Below, in pieces: positions 5,710 to 7,144 of a stretch of DNA of 7,144 nucleotides. The notes under the pieces were generated by a model. The model saw only the letters and a program-made list of their open reading frames with translations. It had not been told where the DNA came from and searched no databases. Positions within the stretch are counted from its first letter, which is position 1. Every line of letters begins with the position of its first letter. The position numbers and the translations under genes were made by a program. This DNA is from Clostridium sp. (GTDB lineage Bacteria; Bacillota; Clostridia; Clostridiales; Clostridiaceae). The stretch is from contig JAHAIU010000146.1 of the NCBI GenBank assembly GCA_018372555.1, positions 1 through 7,144 on the forward strand, written 5' to 3'.

Positions 5710-5853
5710 TCAAGTAATTCATCAGTAAAAATTTAAAATCATTAATCTATTAAATTGATAAGGTATATTAAATTGTTGAAATTCAGCTCGTCTAAATTTC
5801 CTCCTTCAGTATCCCTTCATATATAAGATTAAATTATTCCTGCGTATTTTAAT
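5710..5853. other. AT-rich intergenic stretch with no recognisable content
   Basis: Between the palindrome and the next promoter I see no ORF of useful length, no convincing hairpin terminator and no known motif. A minus-strand AAGGAGG lies at 5800-5806 without a start codon behind it. Confidence 0.5.
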
Positions 5854-5882
5854 TTGAAAAGTCAACTTTGATACACTATAAT
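5854..5882 (+). promoter_or_regulatory. Promoter of the small orphan gene
   Basis: TTGAAA (5854-5859) and a perfect TATAAT (5877-5882) are exactly 17 bp apart, one of the better sigma-A-type matches in the window. The start near 5889 gives a leader of about 80 nt. Confidence 0.68.
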
Positions 5883-5969
5883 GAGAAAGAATGATTTTGA
5901 ATATTATAAATAAAGATTAGATATTTTATAATATGAAAGAAACTTTATTTTTAGATAAGAGGTGTATTT

Positions 5970-6149
5970 ATGTTTAATAAAGAAGAACTTCAAATTTTAA
6001 ATGAAGCTTTAAAGATGTATGAAGAAAAGACTACAAAGTTATTAGAATCTAGTACAAATAATAAAGAGAAAATGGTTGCTTATAATAGAAAGCAAAAGAA
6101 GGTTTGGTTGCTTCAAAATAAGCTTAAGAAAATAATAGAAGAAGCTTAG
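5970..6149 (+). CDS. Small highly charged helical protein, function unknown
   Basis: A 59-residue reading frame that I do not recognise. It starts MFNKEELQILNEALKMYEEK and ends in NKLKKIIEEA. It is rich in K, E, L and N, with no cysteine, no proline, no glycine and no hydrophobic segment. It should therefore be a soluble, almost entirely alpha-helical peptide. Two helices (about 4-26 and 31-58) could form a hairpin or a short coiled coil, separated by SSTNN (27-31). Evidence that it is real: AAGAGGTG at 5957-5964 just before the ATG, a well-spaced promoter, stop TAG at 6147-6149, and a terminator-like hairpin downstream. It stands alone between the palindrome and a membrane-peptide/acetyltransferase pair. 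Similar small helical proteins can be regulators or antitoxin-like, but nothing here shows that. Confidence 0.78.
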   Translation: MFNKEELQILNEALKMYEEKTTKLLESSTNNKEKMVAYNRKQKKVWLLQNKLKKIIEEA

Positions 6150-6189
6150 AAAATGAATAATGAATAATTTATATTGTATAATGTAAGTT

Positions 6190-6213
6190 GAAACTCGCTT
6201 TAGGGCGAGTTTC
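6190..6213 (+). terminator. Hairpin terminator after the small orphan gene
   Basis: GAAACTCGC (6190-6198) pairs perfectly with GCGAGTTTC (6205-6213), 9 bp around a 6-nt loop. The T-tract after it is short and broken (TTTAGGTTT), so termination may be partial. It lies 40 nt after the stop codon at 6149. Confidence 0.65.
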
Positions 6214-6266
6214 TTTAGGTTTATTATTAAAACTATTATGAAGACTATTTTTAATATTTTATAGTT

Positions 6267-6297
6267 AAGAAAGTTATTAATATAGCTTTCTTTTTTT
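6267..6297 (+). terminator. Strong intrinsic terminator
   Basis: AAGAAAGTTAT (6267-6277) pairs with ATAGCTTTCTT (6282-6292), 11 bp including one T-G wobble, with a TAAT loop. It runs into T residues at 6291-6297. It could back up the first hairpin, end a small RNA, or insulate the downstream genes. Confidence 0.82.
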
Positions 6298-6318
6298 ATT
6301 TCATATTGGTAAAATTAG

Positions 6319-6324
6319 TATAAT
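6319..6324 (+). promoter_or_regulatory. -10 element for the membrane-peptide/acetyltransferase unit
   Basis: There is a perfect TATAAT at 6319-6324, just after the strong terminator. No good -35 is seen at 17 bp (TTATTT at 6296-6301). A start near 6331 would exclude the upstream TTG codon at 6329 and give a short leader of about 30 nt before the ATG at 6362. Confidence 0.45.
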
Positions 6325-6361
6325 AAGGTTGAAATTTACCTTGGTATATAGTAGTGATAAG

Positions 6362-6532
6362 ATGAAAAAATTATTAGCAGTTTTAACTATAGTTTTTGCT
6401 CTTTTATCGATAGTGGGTGTATCGTATATTATTTTATCAAAAAGACAAATTGGACCTGGTTTAGCAGTTATACCAATGCTAATTTCATTAATATTATGCA
6501 GTTTTTACATAACTATTACTAGAAAAAGATAA
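6362..6532 (+). CDS. Small two-helix membrane protein, function unknown
   Basis: A 56-residue peptide beginning MKKLLAVLTIVFALLSIVGV. Two hydrophobic stretches (about 4-25 and 32-50) are joined by a short polar turn, SKRQIGPG (26-33), and followed by a basic ITRKR tail. By the positive-inside rule the termini and the SKRQ turn compete, so topology is unclear. The reading frame can be opened further upstream at TTG 6329 (67 residues), but that codon has no spaced ribosome binding site and lies upstream of the likely transcript start. ATG 6362 has GTGAT (6354-6358), matching the 3' part of the Shine-Dalgarno complement, so I prefer it, though this site is weak. The stop is 23 nt before the acetyltransferase start, suggesting co-transcription. 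I do not recognise the family. Confidence 0.66.
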   Translation: MKKLLAVLTIVFALLSIVGVSYIILSKRQIGPGLAVIPMLISLILCSFYITITRKR

Positions 6533-6555
6533 TTAAATTAAGAGGAGATTATATA

Positions 6556-7116
6556 ATGACAGAAAAGGAAAAAATGATTAGAGGAGACTGGTATGTTTCC
6601 TTAGGAGAAGAGCTTTTTAATGATAGGCAAAATGCTAGTGAAATTATATTTGAATATAACTCATTGCACCCAAGAGAAGTAGAAAAAAGAATGGATTTAC
6701 TAAGGAGTTTATTTGGGGAATCTCCTAAAGAGTTTTATATTGAGCAGCCTTTTAGATGTACATATGGATACAATATTCACTGGGGAGAAAATTCATATGC
6801 AAACTTTAATTGCACTATATTAGATTGTGGAAGAGTTACTATAGGGAATAATGTTATGATAGGGCCAAATGTAAATATATTTACTGCAAATCATGCTTTA
6901 TCTATTAAGGAAAGAATGGAAGGATTAGAATATGCTGATACAGTTGAAATAGGGGATTGTGTATGGATAGGCGGAGGAACTACAATTAACCCAGGGGTAA
7001 GAATAGGGAAAAATTCAGTTATTGGGTCGGGAAGTGTAGTAACTAAAAATATACCAGAAAATGTACTAGCTGTTGGCAATCCTTGTAGAGTAATAAGAAA
7101 ATTGGACAAGGAGTAG
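6556..7116 (+). CDS. Sugar O-acetyltransferase, maltose/galactoside acetyltransferase (LacA/Maa/NodL) type
   Basis: A 186-residue left-handed parallel beta-helix acetyltransferase that moves acetyl from acetyl-CoA to a sugar hydroxyl in the cytoplasm. The N-terminal helical cap MTEKEKMIRGDWYVSLGEEL (1-20) is the typical Mac domain. The hexapeptide repeats run from about 72 to 165 (ILDCGRVTIGNNVMIGPNV, then VEIGDCVWIGGGTTINPGV and IGKNSVIGSGSVV). The loop TANHALS (110-116) carries the catalytic histidine H113, equivalent to H115 of LacA. The C-terminal AVGNPCRVIRKL (172-183) is the CoA-site signature. Length is normal (about 180-205). The start is supported by AGAGGAGA at 6541-6548. The true acceptor sugar is not predictable, because members act on maltose, glucose, galactosides or Nod-factor-like glycans. 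The small upstream membrane peptide is probably co-transcribed. Confidence 0.93.
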   Translation: MTEKEKMIRGDWYVSLGEELFNDRQNASEIIFEYNSLHPREVEKRMDLLRSLFGESPKEFYIEQPFRCTYGYNIHWGENSYANFNCTILDCGRVTIGNNVMIGPNVNIFTANHALSIKERMEGLEYADTVEIGDCVWIGGGTTINPGVRIGKNSVIGSGSVVTKNIPENVLAVGNPCRVIRKLDKE

Positions 7117-7144
7117 TAATTCATAAAAATATAAACGTAAGAAA

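Noticed and set aside
5796..5806. Perfect Shine-Dalgarno-like AAGGAGG on the minus strand
   Set aside because: No ATG, GTG or TTG follows at a usable distance and stops appear within a few codons. It is probably chance or a gene remnant too short to support.
6329..6361. TTG start adding 11 residues to the small membrane protein
   Set aside because: The AAGG before it has no spacing, the probable -10 (6319-6324) would place the transcript start at or after it, and ATG 6362 begins a more typical MKK-plus-hydrophobic N-terminus.
6891..7124. Minus-strand open frame of 77 codons
   Set aside because: It lies antiparallel inside the acetyltransferase hexapeptide repeats, has no ribosome binding site, and its protein has no recognisable features. 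It is a shadow of the real gene.

Overview
The window is very AT-rich. Its coding style (AGA arginine, ATA isoleucine, TTA leucine), strong AGGAGG/GGGGG ribosome binding sites and S-box control of a sulfhydrylase all point to a low-GC Firmicute, most likely Clostridium sensu stricto. It looks like chromosomal housekeeping DNA with small accessory pieces. No transposase, phage gene, CRISPR array, rRNA or tRNA was found.

Layout. (1) 216-1175 (+) encodes an exported or membrane-anchored calcineurin-like metallophosphoesterase. It converges on a MerR-family regulator at 1282-1662 (-), and a long palindrome lies between the two stops. The regulator resembles the AdhR/YyaN electrophile sensors and has an operator-like dyad in its own 19-bp promoter spacer. 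(2) 1982-2992 (+) is a short homoserine dehydrogenase without an ACT domain, preceded by a good extended -10 promoter. (3) 3031-3237 is a GC-richer, well-folded non-coding stretch that looks like a structured RNA. It sits directly upstream of 5-formyltetrahydrofolate cyclo-ligase (3258-3836). (4) A SAM-I (S-box) riboswitch with an intrinsic terminator (3891-4087) controls O-acetylhomoserine sulfhydrylase (4213-5490). (5) A 199-bp imperfect palindrome with perfect 18-bp ends (5511-5709) follows that gene. (6) A short helical orphan protein (5970-6149) comes next, then two hairpin terminators that may bracket a small RNA. (7) The window ends with a probable two-gene unit: a two-helix membrane peptide (6362-6532) and a LacA/Maa-type sugar O-acetyltransferase (6556-7116).

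How the genes fit together. Homoserine dehydrogenase makes homoserine. The S-box-controlled sulfhydrylase uses O-acetylhomoserine plus sulfide to make homocysteine for methionine and SAM. The cyclo-ligase returns 5-formyl-THF to the one-carbon folate pool that methylates homocysteine. The central part is therefore a loose methionine/one-carbon cluster. The acetyltransferase that links homoserine to the sulfhydrylase (metX/metA) is not in the window. The most interesting unexplained items are the structured RNA upstream of the cyclo-ligase, with competing pairings near the ribosome binding site, and the 199-bp palindrome.
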